From NCBI GenBank assembly GCA_937860145.1, contig CALMBF010000096.1, positions 1 to 39,124 on the forward strand: 39,124 bases of DNA, given 5' to 3'. The DNA comes from an uncultured Geobacter sp. (GTDB taxonomy: Bacteria > Desulfobacterota > Desulfuromonadia > Geobacterales > DSM-12255). Below, in pieces: positions 1-8,953 of the stretch. Under the pieces are notes generated by a model. The model made no database searches. It was not told the origin of the DNA and saw only the letters and a program-made list of their open reading frames with translations. Position 1 is the stretch's first letter. Each line of letters opens with the position of its first letter. The translations under genes were made by a program, and so were the position numbers.

Positions 1-102
1 AGTCAGCCCTCCGCGCCGAACTCCGCCGCATGATCGTCGGCGGCGCGGTGAAGGTGGCACCGCCGACGATCATGCGGCGGAGTTCGGCGCGGAGGGCTGA
101 CT
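1..102. repeat. Perfect 43-bp inverted repeat at the window edge (fold-back)
   Basis: Bases 1-43 are the exact reverse complement of 60-102, separated by a 16-nt loop (44-59). The outer arm starts at the very first base of the window, so the true arm could be longer. The repeat lies inside the reading frame of the minus-strand coiled-coil gene, where a natural perfect 43-bp palindrome is unlikely. A contig-end fold-back artefact is the simplest reading, so the bases left of about position 60 should not be trusted as genome sequence. Confidence 0.9.
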
Positions 103-1666
103 GTTCCATGGCGGCGACCTGCCCCTGGATTTCCAGTTCGCTGGTCAACCGCTCGATCTCGGCCTGGGCCGCGGAGAGGCTCTCGGCAAGCTGGGTCTCC
201 TTCTCCCTGCTTTCGGTGGCCAGGCGCACATATTCGGTTTCCACCGCTTCCTTCTCGCCGGCAAGCCGGGCAAGCTGTTCCCCCGTTACCGTCTCTGTCT
301 CCCCCGGGCCGGCCGAGGCAATGCTCTCCAGTCGTTCGATCTGGGTCCGGGCCGTGGCGAGTTCCGCCTCCACGGCGGCGAGCTGCAGCTGCAGCTCGCC
401 TGCCCGGTCCTGCTCATACCGCAGGTTCCGGATCTCCGTATCCGCCGCCTCCAGCTGCTCCTGGATGGCGGCGTGCATGGCCTGGTCCTGCCGTGCCGCG
501 GCCAGCTCGTTTTCGGCACTTGCCAGTCGTTGCCGAAGGTCTTCCGCCCCGTGCAGCTGTTGTTCCGTTTCGTCCAGCTCTCGACGTGCCGTTGCCAGTT
601 TCTCTTCAAGGGTTGCGGCATGCCTGCGCAGCTCGTCCTCCCGCTGTTGCCCCTCCCGCACGGACTGCTCCAGGGCTGCCAGCGCAGCCAACTTCCCTGC
701 TGTTTCCGAACGGGCAGCCAGGGCCTGTTCCAGCTGCTGTTTCATGCGTGCCGTTTCCGCCTGCAGGGCGGAGAACTTTTCAGCCTCGCCGGCGAGTCGC
801 TGCTCGAGCAGGCTCTTTTCTCCCTCCAGGCGGGCGATTCTTTCCCGCTCCCCCTGCAGCGAGGCCTGCAACTGCTCCCGGGCTTTTTCCGCCGCTGCCG
901 TCTCCTGGTCGAGCCGGTGCCGCAGCTGCGCCACTTCGCCGCTCTCCTGCGTCGGGGAGGCCTGCTCCCGCTTCTTCAGCTCCTGGGCCGCCTGGGCCAG
1001 CCGCTCCTCGGCCAGCCGTTTCGCCTCCATCGCCTGCTCGCAGGCCGCCTTGAGTGCCCCCCGTTCGCTGGCACCCTGCTGTTCCGAGGTGACCTTTTCC
1101 CGGGTGACTTTTTCCAGGGCCGCCCGTGCCGAGGCAAGCTCCGCCTTCAGGCTCAGGAGCTCGGTCGTTGCCGTGACGTCCCCTTCCGTGCCGGCCGGGG
1201 CCTCATTCAGCCCGGTGCTGACGACCAGGTCCTGCGGCACGTCGATCTTCGGCGTCCTGATCGGCGGAGGCATGCGCCGCTGCGGTGCCGGTGGCCGCAT
1301 GACCCGCAACCCCTTGATGATCACCTCGCGCATGGCCGGGCTGAAGTCCAGGTTGATCTTCTGCATGGTGAAGCCCATGGCTTTGACGAACTCCTCTGCC
1401 TCGGCCAGGACCCTGGGATACTCCTGGGGTGTGGTGGCAACGAAATCGGAGGTGTAGACCAGCGTGGTCTTCAGGGCGTTGTTGAGGAGGGCGACGTACG
1501 CCTTCGTCTCCTTTTCGATGCGGGAGATGCAGATGTACGCCTCGCAGGGGTGGCCGCGGAACCGGGCATCGGGGAGGACGACTTCCGCCGTGGACTGGTG
1601 GATCTCCTGGACGTATTTCTGCGGGATGTCGAGATGGTTGAGCGAGGGGTTTATGGCAAAACCCAT
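1..1666 (-). CDS. Coiled-coil protein of unknown function, 3' end missing
   Basis: An open frame runs from ATG at 1666 to the window edge without a stop (about 555 codons). The start has a GGGGG ribosome site about 6 nt upstream. Residues 1-125 or so look globular (it begins MGFAINPSLNHLDIPQKY and contains a Cys-rich stretch with CEAYICISRIEKETKAY). A Pro-rich linker follows (about 126-145), then more than 350 residues rich in Glu, Gln, Ala, Arg and Leu with heptad character, which is a long coiled coil. There is no signal peptide or membrane segment, so it is probably cytoplasmic. I do not recognise the N-terminal domain. The last 20 or so codons fall in the fold-back at 1-59 and are probably not real. 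Function unknown; a scaffold or cell-organisation role is only a guess from the coiled coil. Confidence 0.8.
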   Translation of the reverse strand, partial: MGFAINPSLNHLDIPQKYVQEIHQSTAEVVLPDARFRGHPCEAYICISRIEKETKAYVALLNNALKTTLVYTSDFVATTPQEYPRVLAEAEEFVKAMGFTMQKINLDFSPAMREVIIKGLRVMRPPAPQRRMPPPIRTPKIDVPQDLVVSTGLNEAPAGTEGDVTATTELLSLKAELASARAALEKVTREKVTSEQQGASERGALKAACEQAMEAKRLAEERLAQAAQELKKREQASPTQESGEVAQLRHRLDQETAAAEKAREQLQASLQGERERIARLEGEKSLLEQRLAGEAEKFSALQAETARMKQQLEQALAARSETAGKLAALAALEQSVREGQQREDELRRHAATLEEKLATARRELDETEQQLHGAEDLRQRLASAENELAAARQDQAMHAAIQEQLEAADTEIRNLRYEQDRAGELQLQLAAVEAELATARTQIERLESIASAGPGETETVTGEQLARLAGEKEAVETEYVRLATESREKETQLAESLSAAQAEIERLTSELEIQGQVAAMEQSALRAELRRMIVGGATFTAPPTIMRRSSARRAD

Positions 1667-1705
1667 GGCGTTCCCCCTGATGATAATAATTTCATAACAG
1701 ACCCG

Positions 1706-1734
1706 TTTATGCCCTGTCGACCGTTTAATGTCAA
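1706..1734 (-). promoter_or_regulatory. Candidate sigma-70 promoter for the coiled-coil gene
   Basis: On the minus strand a perfect TTGACA (1734-1729) is followed after 17 nt by CATAAA (1711-1706), about 40 nt ahead of the ATG at 1666. This is a pattern match only. Confidence 0.5.
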
Positions 1735-1753
1735 TGGTTGAGATGGGTAGCTC

Positions 1754-1782
1754 TTGCCCCGGCGTGTTGTTCACACTATACT
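1754..1782 (+). promoter_or_regulatory. Candidate sigma-70 promoter for the S4/MaoC pair
   Basis: TTGCCC (1754-1759), a 17-nt spacer and TATACT (1777-1782) lie 30 nt ahead of the ATG at 1812. Together with the opposing promoter it makes this a short divergent control region. Confidence 0.5.
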
Positions 1783-1811
1783 TCCCCCTCAGATCAGATC
1801 AAGGGGTGGCC

Positions 1812-2021
1812 ATGGAAATAACGACGGACTACATCAAGCTGGACAGTTTTCTCAAGGCGGTCAGCGCCGTGGGTTCGGGGGGGGAGGCAAAAGTTCTCAT
1901 CGCCGATGGCGAGGTCAGGGTCAACGGCGAGGTCGAACTGCGCCGGGGGAGGAAGCTTCGTCCCGGGGACGTGGTGGAGTTTGCGGGCCATCGCTACACG
2001 GTGGAAGGAGAGGTGGCCTGA
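1812..2021 (+). CDS. Small RNA-binding S4-domain protein
   Basis: A 69-residue protein made almost only of an S4 fold, the RNA-binding module of ribosomal protein S4, pseudouridine synthases and the YbcJ/YaaA family. The signature is IKLDSFLKAV, then the turn VLIADGEVRVNGEVE and the basic RRGRKLRPGDVV. Stand-alone S4 proteins of this size bind structured RNA, but their targets are mostly unknown. I chose ATG 1812, preceded by a GGGGTGG ribosome site and the start of the S4 fold; a longer frame upstream would run through the promoter. The stop overlaps the next start by one base (TGATG), so translation of the MaoC-type gene is probably coupled. Location: cytoplasm. Confidence 0.85.
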   Translation: MEITTDYIKLDSFLKAVSAVGSGGEAKVLIADGEVRVNGEVELRRGRKLRPGDVVEFAGHRYTVEGEVA

Positions 2022-2497
2022 TGACGGCAGTCGGGCGCCTGGTGGCGCTGTACCGGGAAAAAATCGGCGTCGAGGTCCATGTCGGGGAGTGGCTGCGGGT
2101 GGAGCAGGACCGGATCGACGCCTTTGCCGAAGCCAGCGGCGACCGGCAGTGGATTCATACCGATCCGGCACGGGCGGCAGCCGAGTCCCCCTACGGTACC
2201 ACCGTGGCCCACGGTTTCCTGACCCTGTCGCTCCTCCCTCTCCTGACCGAAAGCAATGCCCCGGGAACCTTCGAGAGGAATTATCCGGGGATGAAGCTGC
2301 GGGTCAACTACGGCCTGGACAAGGTCCGCTTTCCGGCCCCCGTGCTCTGCGGGGCCCGGCTCCGGGCGCGGAGCGTCGTTACCGGGGTGGAGGAGGTGGC
2401 CGGCGGCGTGCAGGTCGCCTACCGGATCACCGTGGAGATCGAGGGGCAGGAGAGGCCGGCCTGCGTGGCGGAGCAGTTGTTCCGTTTGTATCCGTAG
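2021..2497 (+). CDS. MaoC-family (R)-enoyl-CoA hydratase
   Basis: A 158-residue single hot-dog-fold protein. The MaoC signature is visible near residues 29-45: FAEASGDRQWIHTDPARA, with the Asp and His that activate water in (R)-specific enoyl-CoA hydratases, followed by GTTVAHGFLTLSLLP. Family members hydrate trans-2-enoyl-CoA to (R)-3-hydroxyacyl-CoA in beta-oxidation side routes or polyhydroxyalkanoate supply. The exact substrate cannot be read from sequence. It overlaps the S4-domain gene by one base and is probably co-transcribed with it. A palindromic repeat element and a terminator shared with the convergent pyrophosphatase gene follow. The length is normal for a single-domain member. 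Confidence 0.85.
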   Translation: MTAVGRLVALYREKIGVEVHVGEWLRVEQDRIDAFAEASGDRQWIHTDPARAAAESPYGTTVAHGFLTLSLLPLLTESNAPGTFERNYPGMKLRVNYGLDKVRFPAPVLCGARLRARSVVTGVEEVAGGVQVAYRITVEIEGQERPACVAEQLFRLYP

Positions 2498-2507
2498 GCA
2501 AGCAATG

Positions 2508-2685
2508 CGGTAGCCGTCAGTTGCCTGTATTCGTGCTGCAGAGCCCTTTCTGCTCTTCCAGACTCATTCCGCTATAGCCGATAAACTCGCTGCGCTCAGA
2601 CAATATCGGCTATTACCGCTCCATGTCGTCAGGAATCGCGACGAAAGTGCCCTGAGGCACTCACTACGGCAACTGACGGCTACCG
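2508..2685. repeat. Long imperfect palindromic intergenic element
   Basis: A perfect 18-bp inverted repeat (2508-2525 and 2668-2685) encloses a second 10-bp inverted repeat, ATAGCCGATA (2574-2583 and 2604-2613), with nearly the same centre. The arms between them also match imperfectly. The central loop contains CTCGCTGCGCTCAGAC. This is the shape of a REP/MITE-like dispersed palindrome. No second copy is seen in this window. Confidence 0.7.
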
Positions 2686-2693
2686 GATACATG

Positions 2694-2729
2694 AAAGGGG
2701 CGCTGACCAACCGGTCAGCGCCCCTTTTT
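2694..2729. terminator. Terminator between convergent MaoC and hppA genes
   Basis: A 15-bp stem, AAAGGGGCGCTGACC (2694-2708) with its complement at 2713-2727, has a 4-nt loop and a T5 run on the plus strand. It sits between the ends of two convergent genes and can act on both strands, more strongly for the plus strand. Confidence 0.85.
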
Positions 2730-2750
2730 CGTGTGGTGATGTCGCCCTGT

Positions 2751-4790
<2,040 letters not shown>

Positions 4791-4850
4791 GTTGAAAAAT
4801 CCTCCTTTATGGTGCGCCTTTAGGTAAGGCTTATAGGCAAAAACGCAAAA

Positions 4851-4879
4851 TTGTTAATGGAAAAAGGCAACTTTGTCAA
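4851..4879 (-). promoter_or_regulatory. Candidate hppA promoter
   Basis: On the minus strand TTGACA (4879-4874), 17 nt, then TAACAA (4856-4851). The -10 element is poor. It lies about 60 nt from the hppA start. Confidence 0.4.
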
Positions 4880-4927
4880 CACCTTAAATGTGCGTGCAAC
4901 ATTTTTATCCGATTTTGCAAAGTGGAC

Positions 4928-4955
4928 TTGTATTGTCGGCAACTATGGCTATAAT
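4928..4955 (+). promoter_or_regulatory. Candidate promoter of the perR-like gene
   Basis: TTGTAT (4928-4933), a 16-nt spacer and a perfect TATAAT (4950-4955), about 50 nt ahead of the ATG at 5008. Confidence 0.5.
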
Positions 4956-4979
4956 TAATGCACAATAAGTCTTGACAAT

Positions 4980-4990
4980 AACAATTTGTT
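4980..4990 (+). promoter_or_regulatory. AT-rich dyad, possible PerR/Fur-type operator
   Basis: AACAA-T-TTGTT forms a short perfect dyad between the candidate promoter and the start of the Fur-family gene. The surrounding sequence is only loosely palindromic and does not match the canonical PerR box well. Autoregulation is inferred from position. Confidence 0.3.
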
Positions 4991-5007
4991 GCAATAAGCT
5001 CCCGATC

Positions 5008-5490
5008 ATGTGCGAACAGAGAGAAAAATTCATTTCCGAAAAGCTACGCCTCATGGAAGAGCTCTGCAAAAAGCATAAGCTTTCTCTCACCGTGCAGCGG
5101 CGGGCAATTCTTGAAAATCTCGCTTCCCGGACAGACCATCCCACGGCCGACCAGATCTATGCCTCCATACAGCACCGGATCAGCGGTATCTCCCGTACAA
5201 CGGTCTACCGGGTCCTGGAAACGTTCGTTCATCTCGGTCTCGCCCAGAAGATCAGCAATCCTGAAGCCAAGGCACGGTTCGATGCCGATACCAGAAGGCA
5301 CCATCACGCATTCTGCACCACGTGCGAAGAGGTCATGGACGTCTTTTCCGACACCCTGAGCACTCTTGACGTCCCCGATGTCGGTCACGATTTCGTGATG
5401 CGGGACTATTCCGTAAATTTCACGGGCCTGTGCGGAAAATGCCTCAGCGAGGCAGCGCCGGTCCGGATCACAGAAAAAGGGGTTACCTGA
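5008..5490 (+). CDS. perR: Fur-family repressor, PerR-like peroxide sensor
   Basis: A 160-residue Fur-family regulator. The N-terminal winged helix covers about residues 15-85 ([36 protein letters not shown]). The C-terminal dimer and metal domain has two CxxC pairs for structural zinc (CTTC, and CGKC near the end). The regulatory metal site reads [11 protein letters not shown]; an Asp at the RFD position is typical of PerR rather than Fur. PerR proteins sense peroxide by oxidation of iron-bound His and derepress oxidative-stress genes. I chose ATG 5008 because an upstream in-frame ATG would put coding sequence across the promoter region. The stop overlaps the rubredoxin start by one base. 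The next genes encode oxygen- and superoxide-reducing proteins, which fits a PerR role. Confidence 0.85.
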   Translation: MCEQREKFISEKLRLMEELCKKHKLSLTVQRRAILENLASRTDHPTADQIYASIQHRISGISRTTVYRVLETFVHLGLAQKISNPEAKARFDADTRRHHHAFCTTCEEVMDVFSDTLSTLDVPDVGHDFVMRDYSVNFTGLCGKCLSEAAPVRITEKGVT

Positions 5491-5603
5491 TGAAAAAGTG
5501 GAGATGCGTGCTCTGTGACTATATTCACGAAGGGGACGAACCGCCCGAGAGTTGTCCCGTGTGCGGTGCAGGAAGTGATCAGTTCGAGGAAGTGATCGGG
5601 TAG
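5490..5603 (+). CDS. Very small rubredoxin-type iron protein (37 aa)
   Basis: A 37-codon gene with the two rubredoxin cysteine knuckles: CVLC at residues 6-9 and CPVCG at 22-26. It begins [15 protein letters not shown] and ends in FEEVIG. It is shorter than free rubredoxins (about 52 residues) and resembles the C-terminal rubredoxin domain of rubrerythrins. The four Cys would bind one iron for single-electron transfer. It starts within the stop of the Fur-family gene (TGATG) with an AAAGGGG ribosome site. The position directly before a flavodiiron protein and a superoxide reductase suggests that it carries electrons to one or both; this is inference. Confidence 0.85.
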   Translation: MKKWRCVLCDYIHEGDEPPESCPVCGAGSDQFEEVIG

Positions 5604-5631
5604 TTTAGGTTCTGCCTGCGGGCAAACGTAA

Positions 5632-5701
5632 GAATTCCAAATCATTGCGACCATGTCCGGCAAGGTTTTCTGCTGCCGGACAGGACAACGGTTTGGAATT
5701 C
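5632..5701 (+). repeat. 70-nt hairpin in front of the flavodiiron gene
   Basis: Perfect outer arms GAATTCCAAA (5632-5641) and TTTGGAATTC (5692-5701) enclose an inner stem GTCCGGCA/TGCCGGAC, giving a long interrupted hairpin. No T-run follows, so it is not a normal terminator. It ends 21 nt before the next ATG and could affect mRNA stability or ribosome access. Confidence 0.6.
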
Positions 5702-5722
5702 ATCATTTGGAGGGAGTGAAGC

Positions 5723-6937
5723 ATGAAGCCGGTAGCATTGAAAGACGACATATTCTGGGTCGGAGCTCTCGACTGGGCGGTGCGTGATTTCCACGGCTAC
5801 GAAACGCCCAGGGGGACCTCCTACAACAATTACCTCATCCTGGATGAGCAGGTCACCCTGATCGATACGGTCAAGCACGACTTCTCCGATATTACGGTGA
5901 AAAACATCTCGTCCCTTGTGGATCCTGCCACAATCGTCAATGTTGTCGTCAACCATATCGAGAACGACCATGTCACCAGCCTCGACCGGATCATGGCCCT
6001 GGCCCCCAATGCGACCATCTATATCAGCGAGAAGGGGAAACGGGGTCTGGACCGCTTCTACGACCTGAGCAAGTGGAAGATGAAGGTCGTCAAGACCGGG
6101 GATACCCTGACCATCGGCAGGCGGACCCTCAGGTTCATCGAGACGCCGATGCTGCACTGGCCCGATTCCATGTTCACCTACGTGGAGGAAGACAGAATCC
6201 TGTTCACCCAGGATGCCTTTGGCCAGCACATCGCGTCGGCAGCACGCTTCGACGACGAGTATATCGCCGACTTCTCCGATGTGGAGCTTCATGACGCCGT
6301 TGTGGACTACTATGCCAACATCCTCATGCCGTTCGGCACCATGATCAAGAACAAGATCGCCGAACTGCAGAAAATGGAGCTGGCGATAGATGTAATTGCT
6401 CCGGACCACGGTATAATCTGGAGGAAGAATCCGCAGCAGGTCCTGGAGACCTACCTGGACCTGGCCAACAGCAAGAGCGACCTCTCCGTCGCCATCATCT
6501 ACGACACCATGTGGCACAGCACGGAGAAGATGATCGTCCCCATCGCCGAGGGGATCAAGGCCGAAGGTGTCGGGGTGAAGGTCATCAAGCTGCGGGCGAC
6601 TCCCATGAGCGTGGCGATCAAGGAATTCTGGAAGTCCCGGGGCGCTCTGATAGGTTCGCCGACCCTGAACAATATAACCTACCCGTCGGTGGCTGAATTT
6701 TTGACCCACCTGCGGGGCCTGCGGCCGAAGAACCGGCTTGTCGGCGCATTCGGCAGCTACGGCTGGGGTGGCGGTGCGGTCAAGGAGATTTACGAGGAGT
6801 TCAAGCGGATGGGACTCGATTCGTCCGAGCCCGGTTTGCAGATACTGTACCAGCCGTCAAAGGCGGACGTTGATGCGTGCTTTGAGTTCGGCCGCGAGTT
6901 CGCCCGTAAGATCAAGGAGTACCATGGGAAATTCTGA
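5723..6937 (+). CDS. fprA: Flavodiiron protein (FprA-type O2/NO reductase)
   Basis: A 404-residue protein with an N-terminal metallo-beta-lactamase-like diiron domain (about 1-250) and a C-terminal flavodoxin domain (about 255-400). Diiron ligands are visible: HIENDH near residue 79, the His of [12 protein letters not shown], the Asp of [10 protein letters not shown] and the His of [12 protein letters not shown]-binding loops appear as [21 protein letters not shown] and SYGWGGGAV. Family members reduce O2 to water, or NO to N2O, taking electrons from rubredoxin; they are cytoplasmic. ATG 5723 has GGAGGGAG about 8 nt upstream. It lies between the small rubredoxin and the superoxide reductase, a normal anaerobe oxygen-defence grouping. 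O2 versus NO preference cannot be read from sequence. Confidence 0.93.
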   Translation: MKPVALKDDIFWVGALDWAVRDFHGYETPRGTSYNNYLILDEQVTLIDTVKHDFSDITVKNISSLVDPATIVNVVVNHIENDHVTSLDRIMALAPNATIYISEKGKRGLDRFYDLSKWKMKVVKTGDTLTIGRRTLRFIETPMLHWPDSMFTYVEEDRILFTQDAFGQHIASAARFDDEYIADFSDVELHDAVVDYYANILMPFGTMIKNKIAELQKMELAIDVIAPDHGIIWRKNPQQVLETYLDLANSKSDLSVAIIYDTMWHSTEKMIVPIAEGIKAEGVGVKVIKLRATPMSVAIKEFWKSRGALIGSPTLNNITYPSVAEFLTHLRGLRPKNRLVGAFGSYGWGGGAVKEIYEEFKRMGLDSSEPGLQILYQPSKADVDACFEFGREFARKIKEYHGKF

Positions 6938-6969
6938 CATGGCAAAACATCATCAAGGGGGAAACGAAG

Positions 6970-7350
6970 ATGGCAAAGGTTCTCGAAGTCTACAAGTGTG
7001 ATATCTGCGGCAATATTGTCGAGCTCTTTCTCTCGGGAGGGGGCCCCCTTTCCTGTTGCGGCGAACCCATGAAGCTCATGGAGGAGAATACGGTCGACGC
7101 TTCCAAGGAGAAGCACGTGCCGGTCATCGAGAAGGGTGACGGCAAGGTGACCGTGAAGGTCGGTTCCGTCCCCCACCCCATGGAAGAGGCCCACTACATC
7201 CAGTGGATCGAGATCATCGACGACGGCAAGATCTCCCGCCAGATGCTCAAGCCGGGCCAGGCACCGGAAGCGTCCTTCTGCGTGAAGTCGGACAAGGTGG
7301 TGGCGAGGGAGTATTGCAACCTGCATGGCCACTGGAAAGCCGAGGGGTAG
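6970..7350 (+). CDS. dfx: Desulfoferrodoxin (superoxide reductase)
   Basis: A 126-residue two-centre superoxide reductase. The N-terminal desulforedoxin domain carries centre I ligands CDIC (10-13) and the adjacent Cys pair in LSCCGEPM. The catalytic centre II domain follows, with KEKH (the Glu-Lys-His loop), HPMEEAHYI and the Cys/His pair in YCNLHGHW. It reduces superoxide to peroxide without making O2, normally with rubredoxin as donor. ATG 6970 has an AAGGGGGAAA ribosome site. An earlier short ATG at about 6939 is out of frame and ignored. The gene ends in front of a palindromic element and a strong terminator, which closes the oxygen-defence unit. Confidence 0.95.
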   Translation: MAKVLEVYKCDICGNIVELFLSGGGPLSCCGEPMKLMEENTVDASKEKHVPVIEKGDGKVTVKVGSVPHPMEEAHYIQWIEIIDDGKISRQMLKPGQAPEASFCVKSDKVVAREYCNLHGHWKAEG

Positions 7351-7355
7351 GAGTC

Positions 7356-7473
7356 GGGCCGCGATATTTCCGCAATCTCGGCGTTGACCTGCGGGATTCC
7401 TTGTGCGGCGTAGCGCTGCTACGCCTCCGCGTCATCCCTTGGTCGCCTTGACCTTGCGAAAATCTCACGGCCC
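7356..7473. repeat. Palindromic repeat element, intact copy
   Basis: About 118 bp that folds on itself: GGGCC(G) at one end matches (C)GGCCC at the other, the arms match imperfectly throughout, and the apex is GGCGTAGC-GCT-GCTACGCC (7407-7425). The core CTTGTGCGGCGTAGC and GCTACGCCTCCGCG recurs in the larger element at 10333-10532. REP-like dispersed palindrome. Confidence 0.75.
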
Positions 7474-7487
7474 GGATGATGATACAA

Positions 7488-7515
7488 AGGAGGGGGGGCA
7501 TCTGCCCCCCCTTTT
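7488..7515 (+). terminator. Rho-independent terminator after the superoxide reductase gene
   Basis: GGGGGGGCA (7492-7500) pairs with TGCCCCCCC (7503-7511), followed by TTTTCTTG. It lies after the palindromic element and before the LarA-family gene, so it separates two transcription units. Confidence 0.85.
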
Positions 7516-7559
7516 CTTGTCTTTACCATACCGGCGTGCTCGGGTATCATAAAAGGATT

Positions 7560-8825
7560 ATGGAACTTCATTACGGCGACAGCAGTTTCAGTATCGAACT
7601 CCCCGAGGGGAGCGGTGGCTCGGTCATCCGGGTGACCCCGACGGTGCCGGAAGCGGCGCCCGAGGCGATCATCGCCGCTGCACTGGACGGCTGCGGTGAA
7701 CAGATCGGCCGGATAGCACCCGGTGACAACGTGGTGATCGTCACCTCGGACATCACCCGCTACACGGGGAGCGAGATCTACCTGCCGCTCCTGGTGGAGC
7801 GGCTGAACCGCGCCGGCGTGGCCGACGGCCAGATCACCATCGTCATCGCCCTGGGGATCCACCGGAAGCAGACCGAGTCGGAGCACAAGAAGATCGTCGG
7901 CCCCCTCCATGGCAGGATCCGGGTGGTTGACCACGACTGCGACGACCCGGGGAAGCTGGTCCTCTTGGGGATTACGGGGAACGGCATCGAGGTGGAGATC
8001 AACCGGACGGTTGCCGAGGCTGATCACGTGATCCTTACCGGCACCATCGGGTTCCACTACTTTGCCGGGTTTGGGGGGGGGCGCAAGAGCATCCTCCCCG
8101 GAGTCGCCAGCCGCAGGAGCTGCATGGCGAGCCACTTCGCCGTGCTCAACCCGGGGGAGGGTGCCGGGAAGAACCCCCGGGCCGCCACCGGCGTCCTGGA
8201 GGGGAACCCGGTCCACCAGGCGATGGTGGATGCCTGCGCCATGGTGGAGCCGCTGTTCATCCTCAACACGGTGCTCGCCCCGGACAAGCGGCTCCTGGCC
8301 GCCTTTGCCGGCGACTGGCAACAGGCCCACGCCGCGGGGTGCGAGTACTACGGAAAAGAATTCTCCTTTGCCATCGGTGCGAAGAGCGACCTGGTGGTGG
8401 TCTCCTGCGGTGGTTTCCCCAAGGACATCAACCTGATCCAGGCCCACAAGTCCATGGAGTACGGCTCCCGGGCGCTGCGGGATGGCGGGGTCATGGTCCT
8501 TCTGGCCGAATGCCGGGACGGCTACGGCAATGCCACGTTTTTCAACTGGTTCCGCCATGCCGCTCTGGAGGAGTTCGAGGCCGAGCTGCGCAAACAGTAC
8601 GAGATCAACGGCCAGACCGCCTATTCCCTGCGGCAGAAGGCGCTCCGCTTCCGGATCATCCTCGTCTCCCGCCTCCCCCACGAAGAAGTCAGGACCATGG
8701 GGATGATACCCGCGGACGACCTGTACGAGGCGCTGGAGATGGCCGAGGAGTTTCTGCCGGAGGAGTACAGCGCCTACATCATCCCCGAAGGGGGGACGGT
8801 CCTGCCGGTGCTGCGCCAGTCTTGA
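7560..8825 (+). CDS. larA: LarA-family protein (nickel-pincer lactate racemase family)
   Basis: A 421-residue protein of the LarA family, whose type member racemises lactate with a covalently bound nickel-pincer nucleotide. Family residues are visible: TSDITR in the N-terminal half, ALGIHRKQT, the signature GFHYFAGFGGGRKSILPG with the catalytic His and the cofactor-binding Lys, and a later Lys in CGGFPKDINLIQAHK. ATG 7560 begins the conserved fold (MELHYGDSSFSIELP); the AGG before it is close. LarB, LarC and LarE, which make the cofactor, are not in this window. The next genes encode a D-lactate/glycolate-type oxidase pair, so racemisation of lactate to feed that oxidase is plausible. LarA homologues act on other 2-hydroxy acids too. 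Confidence 0.85.
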   Translation: MELHYGDSSFSIELPEGSGGSVIRVTPTVPEAAPEAIIAAALDGCGEQIGRIAPGDNVVIVTSDITRYTGSEIYLPLLVERLNRAGVADGQITIVIALGIHRKQTESEHKKIVGPLHGRIRVVDHDCDDPGKLVLLGITGNGIEVEINRTVAEADHVILTGTIGFHYFAGFGGGRKSILPGVASRRSCMASHFAVLNPGEGAGKNPRAATGVLEGNPVHQAMVDACAMVEPLFILNTVLAPDKRLLAAFAGDWQQAHAAGCEYYGKEFSFAIGAKSDLVVVSCGGFPKDINLIQAHKSMEYGSRALRDGGVMVLLAECRDGYGNATFFNWFRHAALEEFEAELRKQYEINGQTAYSLRQKALRFRIILVSRLPHEEVRTMGMIPADDLYEALEMAEEFLPEEYSAYIIPEGGTVLPVLRQS

Positions 8826-8953
8826 ACCGCCTGCTCCCCCTCTCTACCTGAAGGGGTCGCTCAAGACACCAGGCACGCACAGGATTCCTTCTCCCTTGAG
8901 AATTGGTTTTCTTCGCGCACTTTGCGCCTTTGCGGTAAGAAAGGTTTGAACGC

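Noticed and set aside
30-1457. 475-codon plus-strand frame rich in Ser, Arg and Cys
   Set aside because: It is antisense to the coiled-coil gene, has low-complexity composition and begins inside the fold-back.
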